Positions 11,375 to 21,428 of a stretch of DNA of 64,000 bases are shown in pieces; position 1 is the first letter of the stretch; every line of letters starts with the position of its first letter. The notes beneath the pieces were generated by a model. The model saw nothing but the letters and a program-made list of their open reading frames with translations, was not told the DNA's origin and did no database searches. The stretch comes from Saururus chinensis (lineage: Eukaryota > Streptophyta > Magnoliopsida > Piperales > Saururaceae). A program made the position numbers and the translations under genes. The stretch lies in the NCBI GenBank assembly GCA_035235625.1, contig CP141148.1:27343057-27407056 (forward strand). The letters run 5' to 3'.

Positions 11375-13187
11375 CACATAAAAGTTCAGAAACTTAATAT
11401 GGGATACCTAATTCCTACAAAATCAAATCAAAATTAAATAATTATTATCTTGACGCTTTAATATACTTCTGTTGGTATGCTTATAAGTCAATTTATGAAT
11501 ACCTCTTCCATTAGAAGCACTTAACAAGTGACAAAATAAATCCATTTATTATTACTCAGCTAAGAAATACAATAAACAAAATACAGATTTGTGTATACAA
11601 ACAAAATAATGCATCTTGATAATATCCAATTATGAATGAACAACTTGAAAATAAAGCTACTATAAACCATTGAAAGGTAGAAACAATATTTTTTACATGT
11701 CTTTACAATTATGATTCAGTAACTACATGAAGGAAATTGGCTCAAAGAAGTGCTCTGCGTCAGCTTCTTTCGGCCAAGAATTGGCAAATATTTTGGTAGG
11801 CATCTGATATTGCTTCCTCTCTCTCCCCTGTTATGATCGATACGTCCAGAAGCGGCTTCTTCACGTTGTGTTCACCGAGATTCTGAGCGGCCATGTACAT
11901 GGCGACTGCTTCCATCATGTCAGAACTGATCCTTCTTCCAATGGCCCTGTACGCTGCCGCTGCCTTCCTGAGAGCCTTTCGAGCAGCATCATACCCGCCT
12001 TTCCCCATGCCCAAAAGAGCACAATATCGTCTCATATCATCTGCACTCTTGTCGTAGCGGGTACCCATGATCTCCATGTCGAAAGATTGAACCAGGAACT
12101 CCACTATCGCCCCGGTCTCCACTGTCAGGTTCTTCCCGCCCGGGTTCCGAAATTGCACCGACAGGATGTCCTTGAGCGTTCGAGGCTTACCAGCGCAGAG
12201 GCCAGCGAGATAGAGGCAGACAGCGACGGTGGGGCCAAGATTCTGATATCCATGTTGAGAGAGGAGGAGCTCGGACTTCTTGTAGAGCTGCCAGGCCTGC
12301 ATCTTGACGCGAGGGGAGAAGTCGAGGCGGGCGGACATGGAGGTCATCATGGCGTAGGCCCTGACAATGGTGCGGTTGGGCTCGGCACGTTCAATGGACT
12401 TCTTCTCCATCTGTGGGGCGATGCTCGTCGTCTTGGAGAAGGGCTTGCTACCGCTGACGGCAACCATCAGTCTCTGATCTGCTAAACAACAAAGTAGCGA
12501 ATTGTTCATTCAGTTTCTGGCGTGGACGTCGTTTTATAGACTTGAAGTCCGAGGAGGAGTCGAAATCGAAGAGGGAAGGACCTAGTGAGGCGGAAGCGCT
12601 TAAAAACGGAAAGTTTCCTCGTGTCATCGTGTGTGTATGAATGAGAACGAAAGGCTGAGGCGGGCCTCATATAAGTTATATGAGCCGTGGTTTAACTTAC
12701 AACCATTAGATATGATCCAACGGCTGCACTCCATTCAGATTAACCCTAAACCAACACATGGTACACCCACTAGTGTTGCCGTGGGGTCTGGTTCAGGTTG
12801 AGTTTCGCAAAACCAAACCTGATACTACTTAAAGAAATTATGACTTGGACCCAACTCAACTTGAATAAACCTGACTTGAATTCGAAGCCAACTCATTTGA
12901 ATTATTTAGAATAAAAAAATATTTTTTAAAATATTTTTAATTTTTTTAAAAATAAAATTAAAATATTTATAGAAATTAAAATTTTATTTTTATAATTTTA
13001 TTAGGGTGGGTCGGGTTGGATCACTTAAAACCCGAATCCAACCCAAATAGTCATTCGAGTTGAAATTTAAAAACTAAACCCAAACAATTAGGGTTGGGTC
13101 GAGTCAAATTTTACCATATATTCGACCCGAGTTGTATCCCTAATACCTACCTATTTCCCTTTATGTTTTGGCTTTCCAATTTAGTGG
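11375..13187. repeat. duplicated unit, copy 1 (carries a TFIIB-like gene)
   Basis: About 1.8 kb here is collinear and nearly identical to about 28146-29947. The match covers the 3' flank, the whole TFIIB-like reading frame, the 5' flank and an AT-rich segment. It runs from the phrase 'gggatacctaattcct' through 'cctaatacctacctatttccc'. A third, interrupted copy lies at 30073-30599 plus 36545-38090. Copies 1 and 2 share an about 380-bp segment (about 12765-13148 in copy 1) that copy 3 lacks at the equivalent place, which suggests an insertion in the ancestor of copies 1 and 2. All three copies are in the same orientation. Confidence 0.85.
11760..12509 (-). CDS. TFIIB-like protein lacking the zinc ribbon, copy 1
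   Basis: The 249-residue protein carries the two cyclin-like repeats of TFIIB and its relatives. Repeat one contains PNRTIVRAYAMM (44-55) and CLYLAGLCAGKPRTLKDI (98-115), the counterpart of TFIIB's 'CLYIACR...PRTvKEI'. Repeat two runs from about 140 to the end, with DDMRRYC, AAYRAIGRRIS and KPLLDVSIITG matching TFIIB's second repeat. TFIIB is about 310 residues; the N-terminal Cys-rich zinc ribbon and B-finger, which recruit Pol II, are absent here. Promoter/TBP binding but not Pol II recruitment is therefore a possible role, by inference. An alternative start is Met15 (12467), preceded by TTGTTGTTTAG, which looks like a splice acceptor, so a 5' exon cannot be excluded. No stop or frameshift occurs. 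It is nearly identical to copy 2. Confidence 0.75.
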   Translation of the reverse strand: MNNSLLCCLADQRLMVAVSGSKPFSKTTSIAPQMEKKSIERAEPNRTIVRAYAMMTSMSARLDFSPRVKMQAWQLYKKSELLLSQHGYQNLGPTVAVCLYLAGLCAGKPRTLKDILSVQFRNPGGKNLTVETGAIVEFLVQSFDMEIMGTRYDKSADDMRRYCALLGMGKGGYDAARKALRKAAAAYRAIGRRISSDMMEAVAMYMAAQNLGEHNVKKPLLDVSIITGEREEAISDAYQNICQFLAERS

Positions 13188-13440
13188 AACCATTCTACTA
13201 TGTAACTGTGCATATATCCATTAATGTTTTAACACATAAACTCAAATTAATACCTCAATTTACTCACTTTCAAATAAATATAACTTATCTAAACGTGCAA
13301 ATATTAAAAGGGCATATAGTGGCCCATATAACGGTTCCACTAAATAATTTTTCCTCACAATTGCCTCCACATGATCAAGCTTTCCTAAACGTGGCCTCAT
13401 CTTTGCCTATCATAACCATGGTCTCTTGTCTCTCCATCCA

Positions 13441-13628
13441 GGGGCGGATCCACATTAAAGTCGGCCAGCTGACCCAATGGCTTGTTAGATAATAGTTATA
13501 ATCACATATGTTTAAAATTTTTACAATAGCATCTTTATTATAAATTTTAATAATTTATTTAAAAAAATAATAATTTCATATATGTATATTTTTCGACCCC
13601 TTGATTAAAATTCCTGCGTTTGCCGTTG
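13441..13628. mobile_element. 188-bp MITE-like insertion with 10-bp direct repeats
   Basis: The segment is flanked by identical TCTCCATCCA repeats at 13431-13440 and 13629-13638. It begins GGGGCGGATCC and ends CCTGCGTTTGCCGTTG, with an AT-rich middle. The ends are only weakly inverted (GGCGGA against GGCAAACG read in reverse). A 9-10 bp duplication would suit a Mutator-like MITE. The flanking DNA contains similar 'ctctccatcca' words in tandem, so the direct repeat could partly be coincidence. Confidence 0.45.
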
Positions 13629-13638
13629 TCTCCATCCA

Positions 13639-13791
13639 CTGTGCCTTGCCTTCGATCACCTCCGACCTCTCTATCCATGAGCACGAAGCTTCACGTATGG
13701 CCTCCTCGTCCATGAGCCGTTGGCCTTCACCTCAGGCTGAGCCATCCATGAGCCCTCGCCTCCTCGTTTGACCTCCTTGTCCATGAGCCCT
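13639..13791. repeat. tandem 'ccatgagccc' repeats, left part
   Basis: Imperfect units of about 50-60 bp repeat the words 'cctccttgtccatgagccc', 'gttggccttcacctcaggctgagcc' and 'gaagcttcacg'. The same array continues at 18742-18990, on the other side of the long LTR at 13792-18741. The LTR therefore inserted into the array. Confidence 0.7.
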
Positions 13792-16700
13792 TGTAATACC
13801 CCCGATTGTTCTGTAATTTTTCTGTATTTTTCTGCGATTTCTGCAATGCTCTACAATTTCTGGTCGTATTTTCGATAAATAAATTTTACGCTTCAGCGTA
13901 TCTGTATTTGTAATATTCGTGACTCTAAGAGTCGGGAGTAATGTGTAGTCACAGGTTATGGGCCTCGACGCGTCCCATAAATTTTTCGGCGTGAAAAATT
14001 GGACGCGATGCGGGAAAACGAAAACGTGAAGAAATGAATAGCAAAAAAAAAAAATACATAAAGCGGATCGGGCGTTTGAGACGCCCGACCCGCTGGATGA
14101 ACAGTGAAATCGGGGGGGGGGGTGTAGCCGTCACTGTTTGATGGCGGAGGTAGGGCCGCCGGTGGTCGCCGGCTTCCGCCCGGCCAGCCTCGGCCTGGCG
14201 ACGCCGCTACCGCCTCCCTGGCGCAGCCCCGCCGGCCGCTAGCCGCCGCCGATCCACTCCCTATTTTCCGTTGCGGCCCAACAGAGAATCGCCCCCTGTT
14301 TTTGCTCCGATTGCCGTTGCCGGTGGCTGCATGACTTCCAAATCACTGCCATGGGTTTCGCCCCGGCCAGAGTGACCTCCGGCCATCGCCGTCCCGGCCT
14401 CCCCACCGGCCACCACCGCCTGTTTCCTCTTTCCCGTTTCAGCATAGTAGAGCCGCCAGATCTTGATTTTTGCCCCGATTCACCGCCGTTGCCTATTGCA
14501 TGGCCACCACCCCGCAGCCATGGTTCCGCCCTGGCCAGAGCGTCCTCCGGCCACCATCGTCCCGGCCTCCCCGCCCCTCCATCGCCGGCGTGAGGTAAAA
14601 TGCGTCTGCCTTGTTTTTGTGTGTCTGTTCTCTGGTTCTGTGTTGTACGGCCGCCGGCGGTGCCGCAGGCTACCAGCCGCCATTGGCGGACCTTTGGCCT
14701 AAGCTGGCCCAGCAAGGGCAGGGCCACCACCCTTGGTCCGGCCTCACCTCCCTCAGCCTCTCCGCCTCTCCTTCGCCACCAAGGGGAAAAACTCTGCCGC
14801 CAATGTTTCTGTTGTTTGTGTTTGCAGCCGACGGCTGTGCCGCTGGTGGCCAGCCACCGTGACCGACCTTTGGCCTTCCCCCAGTCCGACAACGACAAGG
14901 TTGCTGCCCCGGCCGCCGCCCTGACCACCGTCTCCCTCAGCCCCCTCTGCCCAATTCCGAGCAGGATTAAAAATCCGTCCTTTTCTCCGTTTCTTTGCAT
15001 TGTGAACCACGATTGTATCGTTGGTATTTGGCCATTGGCCTTCTCCCGCACCGGCGACGGCAAGGCCGCTGCCTTAGACTAAACCGCTACCTCCTCCGGC
15101 CCGTCATCCCTCCTACCGTCTTTCGATTCAGGACATATCTATGCTTTGGTTTTGTTTTTCTTATTCTCTGGTAGCGCCCGTTCTTCACTGACTGACTTTG
15201 TGTGACATCGGGTTGATGTCTATTCGAATCGTTGTGGTCCAGCGATTGCTGAATTGCCACCGTCTTCTAGGTCTGTCCCTTGGCCCCTCGTTCGACCGTT
15301 TGTGGCTGATGATAGCGTGTCCACTACCCTGGCCCGGTGCTTCGTCGCCCCGACTAAATCGAATCCCTTTGTTCTTTCTGACGTTAGTTTTGCTGCTACT
15401 GGCGTCGACCAGCAGACAGCCGCAATGCCAACTTGACCCGACAACATTAAGGGAATGCCATTCTTGGCCGCCCCTGCACGCCTTTTTGCCAAAACAAACG
15501 CCCCTAGCTTCGGGGTATGCCTCTGACCGTGGTCAAGTGACCCCCCAGCCTAGAGCCAACTTGTTCCGCCTGACGTTGCGCGAACTTGGGCTGCAGATCC
15601 GACCAACATGGACTCTGCCTCGGGCCCAGCGACGGCTAGGGCCAGCACTTCTGACCCGAATTTACCTTTGTACCCCCACTTTTTATTACACACGACCCGG
15701 AACATACGAGGAAAGAGTCCTCAAATTCAGATCCTTTCAAGCGGAAGTAACACAGTCAGCCATTAAACTCAGCCCATCGAAGGCTTGACCGATGTCGTGC
15801 CATATCCTCCACCGTAAGCCGTGCTTAATGCACGATTATCCATACGATGGATTGGTGGTGAGTAGCATTTAGAAATGGCACTGCCTTTGTCGGCCTCTTA
15901 TGCCAGACCTTAGTGCCTCAACGTATGTTTAGGAAACATCTCCACCACTATGCATTATGGTCGTTAAAGCCTCCGCCACCGTGTGAGGCTTCGATGATGC
16001 AGAATTGCTGCCGTTGGATGTGGTCCGCTGTCTATTTTAATGTTTTGTGGCCAATGACGTATTTTAAACCGTTGGCCGACTTCCAATCAGTTAGCCCCTA
16101 TTCTGTGGTCGTTCTTGCCATTTCTAGTGGCACGACCTTGTATCTGCCCGCCCTAGTGTGCGCAGTCTTATGCTTTGAGTGTAATTAATCTAACCTTATC
16201 AAGATAAATTCCAGCATCTCTGAAAATCCTCGGGACATAACAACTCTCTCAGTGCGATGCTTTTGGCCGCCTATTCCGCTATCGACACCGCCACCGTCGT
16301 TTGCTCGCCATCAAACTCCTGTGGAATACAAGGTAGGGGACCTTGAACTCGTAATGTCATTATAGCATGCTTTGATTGTGTAGTAGCATGCTAGGAGTTT
16401 ATAATTTAATATTTTGCATGTTTATGCTGATTAGAAAAGCATGTTGTATGTGTGTGAATTGTATGCATACGTTAGTAAAGGCTAAGGGCACGTAGTAAGT
16501 TGCTATGAATCGTATACATGTGACCAGAGTATGTGATCTTTGTTGTGGACTGGTGGTAAGTGATGGATGGTATGAGGAAAAGTGGTCGATTGTATATTTG
16601 GTGAAGGAGTACTTCATGGACTATGATGTGGAAACTATGATTGTATGTTAGGCGAGTAAAGACGTAAGATTGACAAGTGAAGGTTAGATTTGATGAGATT

Positions 16701-17339
16701 GAAGGATTAGTTTGGATTGAGTCAGGTGGTACGTCGGAGCATTGAGCAGAAGACGTAAGCAATATAAGGATTTAGAAGACTTAAGGTTTTAAACATCTTG
16801 GGGAATTGTGAGTTAGTAAGAGAGAACGACATAATTGTACTGGCATAATATACGTAATATGAGTTGTAATGAAAGGACAATGAGTAAGGAATTAGTAAGG
16901 GTTTGATGACAGGACTTAGGTCAAAAAGGGTCTCATTTGAGAAGTTTGAGTAAGAATATTCAGTTTTAAGGCGGATGCTGTAAGTTGTAAGGTCGTAAGT
17001 GTAGGATGGTAAGATTATCAGGATGGATCACGAGTTAAAGTAAGATTGCAGAGATTTGTAGAAGTCGTTCCGACCATAATTGTACGTGCATAAGTTACCT
17101 AATATGAACTTGAATGTAAGTAACCCTAATTTTATAACGTTGTGAGGTTGAGACTGAGGGTTTCGACGGAATAAGTTCCATTTTGTGCCAGTCGATAAGT
17201 AATCGACTGAGCGTCCTTTCTGGTCTGCCATGGTGTTTTCCTGCGGGAATTAGTCTTGGTGCTGTATTCAGCCCAGACGTTTGATGCTCTGTTGAGAGCG
17301 CAGTAAGTTTCTGCCCTTGGTGGGCTTTTTATGTTTTCT

Positions 17340-17515
17340 GCCTACTGATGTGTATGTTCTGCCCAAGAGTGACACTATAAGATTCCTGCCCAATAGTGGC
17401 ACTGTATGTTCTGCCCAAGAGTGGCACTGTAAGATTCCTGCCCAATAGTGGCACTGTATGTTTTCTGCCCTTAGTTGGCACCGTATGGCCCTTGTGGGCA
17501 CTGTATGGCCCTAGA
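17340..17515. repeat. about 26-bp tandem repeat inside the long LTR
   Basis: Two alternating forms repeat: TTCTGCCCAAGAGTGGCACT followed by 'gtaaga', and TTCCTGCCCAATAGTGGCAC followed by 'tgtatg'. This gives a higher-order period of about 52 bp. The array decays at its 3' side into 'tggcaccgtatggcccttgtgggcactgtatgg'. Confidence 0.75.
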
Positions 17516-17734
17516 GAGTGGGCATTTGCGTGCTCAAGTAAGTAGTATCATGGATCTGCTCTTACCTGTTTGATCCTATGCCCCATGAGCATAGGTGTGC
17601 CTTGCCTTTGAAAAAGTCCATGGTGTTTAGTTGCTCCCCGAAGGTTAAGGTGACGCTCGAGTGGCATTCCATTTCTTTCCGACGCTGGAGCTTATTAACT
17701 GTAATGAGCTTCCATTGTCGGTAGTATGTTTACG

Positions 17735-18115
17735 ATCATAAGAGTAAGTGTACGTTTCAATTTCTGAGTAAGTTGTACATGTAAGATTTAGAGTAAGTGT
17801 GAGCTTCTTTGGAAGACAGAAAGAGTAAGTTATGAGTATGAGTATGTTGTGCGAGTAAGTTTGTGAGACTTTGATTCAGACGGTAAGCGTAAGAGTAAGT
17901 GTAAGCTTCTAATGAAGATGTAAGAGTACATTTATGTGTAAGAGTATGATTGTACGAGTAAGGTCGTCCCAGTAAGTTCGTACGAATAAGATCATACGAG
18001 TAGGCGTATGTTGTAAGTGTAAGCGCACGTTGTACGAGTAAGCTGATAAGACTGTTTCAGAGCGTAAGTGTAAGAGCATGATATATGAGTAAGAGTAAGT
18101 TCGATTTGCACGATG
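17735..18115. repeat. degenerate GTAAGT-rich microsatellite-like tract
   Basis: The words 'gtaagtgtaagagtaagt', 'gtacgagtaag' and 'gagtaagttgt' recur dozens of times with no strict period. The tract holds many potential 5' splice-site-like GTAAGT motifs on the plus strand. It lies inside the long LTR, upstream of its conserved 3' block. Confidence 0.6.
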
Positions 18116-18741
18116 ATTTGTATGCGTGGCCATATTTATACTTCTTATCCTTTTTACTTCATGTGTGATTGCATGGAAGCATCTATATGAACTTGCGGAG
18201 TTCATTGATTTATATTTGTCCCCTACTGGGTATTTTCCTACTGAGTATGAAAATACTCACCCCATCTTTTTAGCCCCTTCGACTGGAGGCTTTTGCAGGT
18301 CGATCGATAGCTATTTGAGACTGGACTTTTCCCCGTGCGGACAATTCTTCCTCGACCTATAGTGCAGCAAATTTGTAGTGAGGCTACGTGGATTTTAGTG
18401 CCACGATTGTATGTATTGTTTAAGGTATGAGACATGTATTATTTTCTGGACTTGTGTATCCATATATGAATCAGAACACAGACTGTTGAAGAACTTGTAC
18501 TCAGAAAGGCCTGGGATGTATTTATTTTTAAAGACCATGGCCATGGCGAGTTCTAGTTATATGTTTTCGTTTTGGGTCACGCCTGAGAATTTTAGTTTTG
18601 TCATATGATGAATTAATTTACGAAAATTATTTTTATATGATTTTGGATTATGTTGGTTCATTTGATTTACGTCGGTATTTTGAAATAAAATATTAATAAA
18701 GTTTTTAAAGTAAATGTGTAGAAAAAACCTCGGGCGTGACA

Positions 18742-18990
18742 ACCCTCACATCCAACTTCTCCATCCGCGAGCCCGAAGCTTCACGTCCGACCTCCTTGTC
18801 CACGAGCCGTTAGCCTTCACCTCAGACTGAGCCCTTCACCTCTGCCTCTCCATGCACGAGCCATGTGCTTCACATACGGCCTCCTCATTTGTGAGCTGTT
18901 GGCCTTCACCTCAAGCTGAGCCTTCTGAGCCCTCGCCTACTCGTCCATGAGCCCTTGCCTATGACCTCTCCATCCATGACAACTTCCTCA
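18742..18990. repeat. tandem 'ccatgagccc' repeats, right part
   Basis: This is the continuation of the array at 13639-13791, with units such as 'gcttcacgtccgacctccttgtccacgagccgttagccttcacctcagactgagcc'-like phrases recurring every 50-60 bp. The array was split by the long LTR. The function is unknown and no coding potential is recognised. Confidence 0.65.
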
Positions 18991-19330
18991 TGCTCTTGTA
19001 CGGTCCCCTGACAACCATTTGCTTCTGGAAATTTGGTGTCCGACAGTCCCTTTTTTGTTGCAATTCTGAGACTATGAGCATCATTAGCTGCAAGTCATTC
19101 AGGAATGTATTTTGGTGTTTATTATTTGGTAAATTTTGGACTAAAGTTTTGGTTAGAAATGATGTTTTTAAGCTTACATGTGTTTGGGTCCTTTGGACTT
19201 GATTTCCATGATTATGTGATTCGGCATCTGTGGGGATGTGGAGCAGCGATTGGCATTTGGGGAGGAAGTTTGTGGCTTCTTAAAGTTAACTGTTGGTTGT
19301 ATTTGGTTCCTTTGAGTTTACGATCTTGAG
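18991..19330. other. unrecognised spacer before the gypsy remnant
   Basis: This T- and G-rich stretch has two overlapping plus-strand frames (18990-19202, 19105-19329) without recognisable domains. It ends where the minus-strand Athila/Tat-like sequence begins. Confidence 0.35.
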
Positions 19331-19584
19331 ATTATGAAAATATGGCTCAAGGAGTATGGGATGGAAGAACATATTGGTATTTATTCAAAATTGCCTATCT
19401 AATTAGGTGAAAATTTTCGATCAAAATCCATGAAATGGTTCTAAGGAATTAATGGACTATATGACCTTCCTCTAAAGATGGACCTCTATTAAAAACATCG
19501 AGCATAGGGTAAAATAATGTAGTCTTAAGGAAATCTCTCATAAGTGTAAGGGAAGGGCTTCTTCGACTATTTCATCTAACTCGT

Positions 19585-20160
19585 CTACCATAAACATCTA
19601 ACATCACCTTTAGTAGGTAAGTGGTTAGATGCATTAAATATATTAAGCCTTACATTCATGTTTTCAAAAGACATTTTTATCACCCCATTCTTATAATTGA
19701 TATATACATTAGTTGTAGCAAGGAAAGGGCGATGTAAGATGAGATATAGTTGTGGAGTTAGAATTAGGTTCAATATCTAGAACGATAAAATCCATTAGAA
19801 AGAAAAACTTATCAACTCCAACTAAAATATCTTCAAGGACTCCCCAGGGTTTACGCACAGAACATTTAGGGAGTAGGTTAACACTTGCGATAAGGTTAAA
19901 GAAAGTTTTGCGGATGGAGTGATCTCTTATGACACAAAAAATAGTGGGCACTTCAGGGTCCTTAAACTTAGGTGGAGCGTCAAATTTCAAAAAGGAGTTG
20001 ACTTGCTTAGTGAAGAAGACCTTTTTAGGCACATATGTTTTTTATTTGCGCTTTTAAGTGCATAGGTATTTGAGGAGCTTAGTGTAAGCAGTGACCTTCT
20101 TAATGACATCTAGGAGGGGAGGATCAATTTTAACTTATTTAAAAGTTTCAAAAATGCTAG
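19585..20160 (-). pseudogene. Athila/Tat-type Ty3-gypsy aspartic protease remnant
   Basis: A minus-strand reading frame at 19709-20032 contains PPKFKDPEVPTIFCVIRDHS, then a segment ending SVNLLP, then PWGVLEDILVGVDKFFFLMD and FIVLDIEP. This is the order of the plant non-chromovirus gypsy protease ('pkfkdPg.pti.c.ig...l.dlGaSvnlmP...G..edvlv.vd.f.fp.DFivld'). The catalytic triplet region, normally D-x-G-A, reads LIASV here, so the active site is lost. Reverse transcriptase would be expected at lower coordinates, but the similarity fades before about 19330, so the element is truncated. Confidence 0.75.
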
Positions 20161-20469
20161 TCATCCACTTATTTAATATAAGGCATTGTTAAGACATTGA
20201 GGAAATGTGCTGTAGGGATATAAGATCCCTCAGAAGTGGTCTTAGATTATGTATTTGAAGGAGGGGAATGAGAGACAAACTCTTCCTCTTTCTCCTTTGA
20301 TGTACTCTCTATCTCTCGAGGCTCATTAGGGGCAGACTTTTCTAACTCCTCACTAATGGTATCCAAGGGATCACACCCAACCTGATTGTTAACGTATACC
20401 TCCTACTCCTAAAGGTTGTTATGGACTAAACTTCATTATTCATTAGGAGAAGAGACTCCCTCTACTCCG

Positions 20470-21423
20470 AATTAGCCTTTAGGGTCTGTTTAGATTGGTG
20501 AAAACTGGGAGAAAGGGAAAGAGAAAGTGATCAATCTGAGTGAAAGATAAATTAGAAGATTCCTTAAAAATTTCTACTATTTGGTTGCACCAATGAGGTA
20601 ATAGAAATTTGAATCCATCAATGATGGTAGTGGTGGTAGCGATAGTGGTAATGGTGGTTGTGGCAACAGTGGTGGTTGTGGCAGCAATGGTGGTTGTGGT
20701 AGTGATGACAGCGGTGGTGGTGGTGGCGGTAATCGTGGTGGTTGCAATAGTAGCGGAGGCGATGGTGGAGGGTAGTACTTGAGGTTGGTGCAAGAAAGGA
20801 GCCTGTGGAGCTTGGAATGGTTGCCTAGAGGGTTGGTTGCTCATAGCCCCTTAGTTCGATGTATGTCAAGAAAAGTTAGGGTAATTCCTCCATCGAGGGT
20901 TGTATATATTAGAAAAATAAACATTTTTTTCCCTAGGGAAGTTTTGGGTGGCATTGACATGCATGGTCTTAGACAAGCTCAGGGAATTGAGAGACAAAGA
21001 GATACTCAATGACCGTATGGGGGGGACTAAGACATATGATGCATGCATCATGAGTGAGGAGAGTGGGTTGATGGGTAGAAGTCATAAGAAGGTTAGTTTA
21101 ATACTCAAATTGTCAATTTTGGAGGAAAGGTCCATGAGGTTCTTGACTTCATACAAGCCACTCTCAAAGGGAGCCTTGTTCAAGGAGGTTGGCCTACTCT
21201 ATTTCCTATTCAAGGAAGCATGTTGGAGAAAATTCTCATTCAAGTCTTCAAAAAGTTTATAAGCCTCATTTTCATTTTTTAATAAAAAGGTACCCCTACA
21301 ACTTGCATAGAGAAGGTAACGATTTTGCTAAGTAAGACCCTCAAAGAAACTTGACACTAATTTTCACTTAGGGACAACATAATGAGGACATCTCCTAAGA
21401 AGATCTTTAAGTCTGTCCCAACT
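20470..21423 (-). pseudogene. Athila/Tat-type gag, C-terminal part
   Basis: Read on the minus strand, this part begins with the block ESWDRLKDLLRRCPHYVVPK next to 21423, followed by a stop and KLVSSFFEGLT. Towards 20870 it reads SNIYNPRWRNYPNFS, the plant gypsy gag signature 'sntYNPgWrnHPNFsw'. Downstream, at 20479-20844, the frame becomes MSNQPSRQPFQAPQAPFLHQ and then a Thr/Ala low-complexity run, typical of this gag's tail but expanded by GTGGTGGT repeats. It is dead because of in-frame stops. The gag is continuous with the piece at 24371-24900, from which an LTR insertion separates it. Confidence 0.75.
20620..20770. repeat. GTG/GTGGTGGTAG trinucleotide-like repeat
   Basis: Dense 'ggtggt', 'agtggt' and 'gcggtggtggtggtggc' words form a degenerate trinucleotide tract. 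On the minus strand it encodes the Thr/Ala-rich run of the gag remnant. It probably arose by replication slippage after the element died or within a tolerant linker. Confidence 0.7.
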
Positions 21424-21428
21424 CTCAT

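Larger units (their letters stand above)
13792..18741 (+). mobile_element. very long solo LTR, Tekay/Del-type Ty3-gypsy
   Basis: The element starts TGTAATACCCCCG and ends CCTCGGGCGTGACA, the end pattern shared by the other Tekay-like LTRs in this window. It is flanked by GCCCT (13787-13791) and ACCCT (18742-18746), a 5-bp target duplication with one change. No gag-pol coding sequence, primer-binding site or second LTR is inside, so it reads as a solo LTR of about 4.95 kb. The block at 18220-18310 (ACTGGGTATTTTCCTACTGA, then 'gtatgaaaatactcacccca') matches, inverted, the LTR at 60943-61580. The GC-rich reading frames at 14239-15082 and 15198-15788 lie inside the LTR and show no protein similarity. 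Tekay assignment is from end motifs and is an inference. Confidence 0.7.

Noticed and set aside
11868-12485. Long frame (205 codons) opposite the TFIIB-like gene, also in copy 2 at 28648-29250
   Set aside because: It is the antisense shadow of a GC-rich coding sequence; composition explains it, and the sense frame matches TFIIB repeats.
14239-15788. Several long GC-rich frames (up to 274 codons)
   Set aside because: They lie inside a 4.95-kb LTR, overlap on both strands and are Pro/Arg/Gly-rich by composition.
20479-20844. Thr/Ala-rich 121-codon minus-strand protein
   Set aside because: Its start matches the gag tail of a dead gypsy element and the remainder is a GTG-repeat translation.
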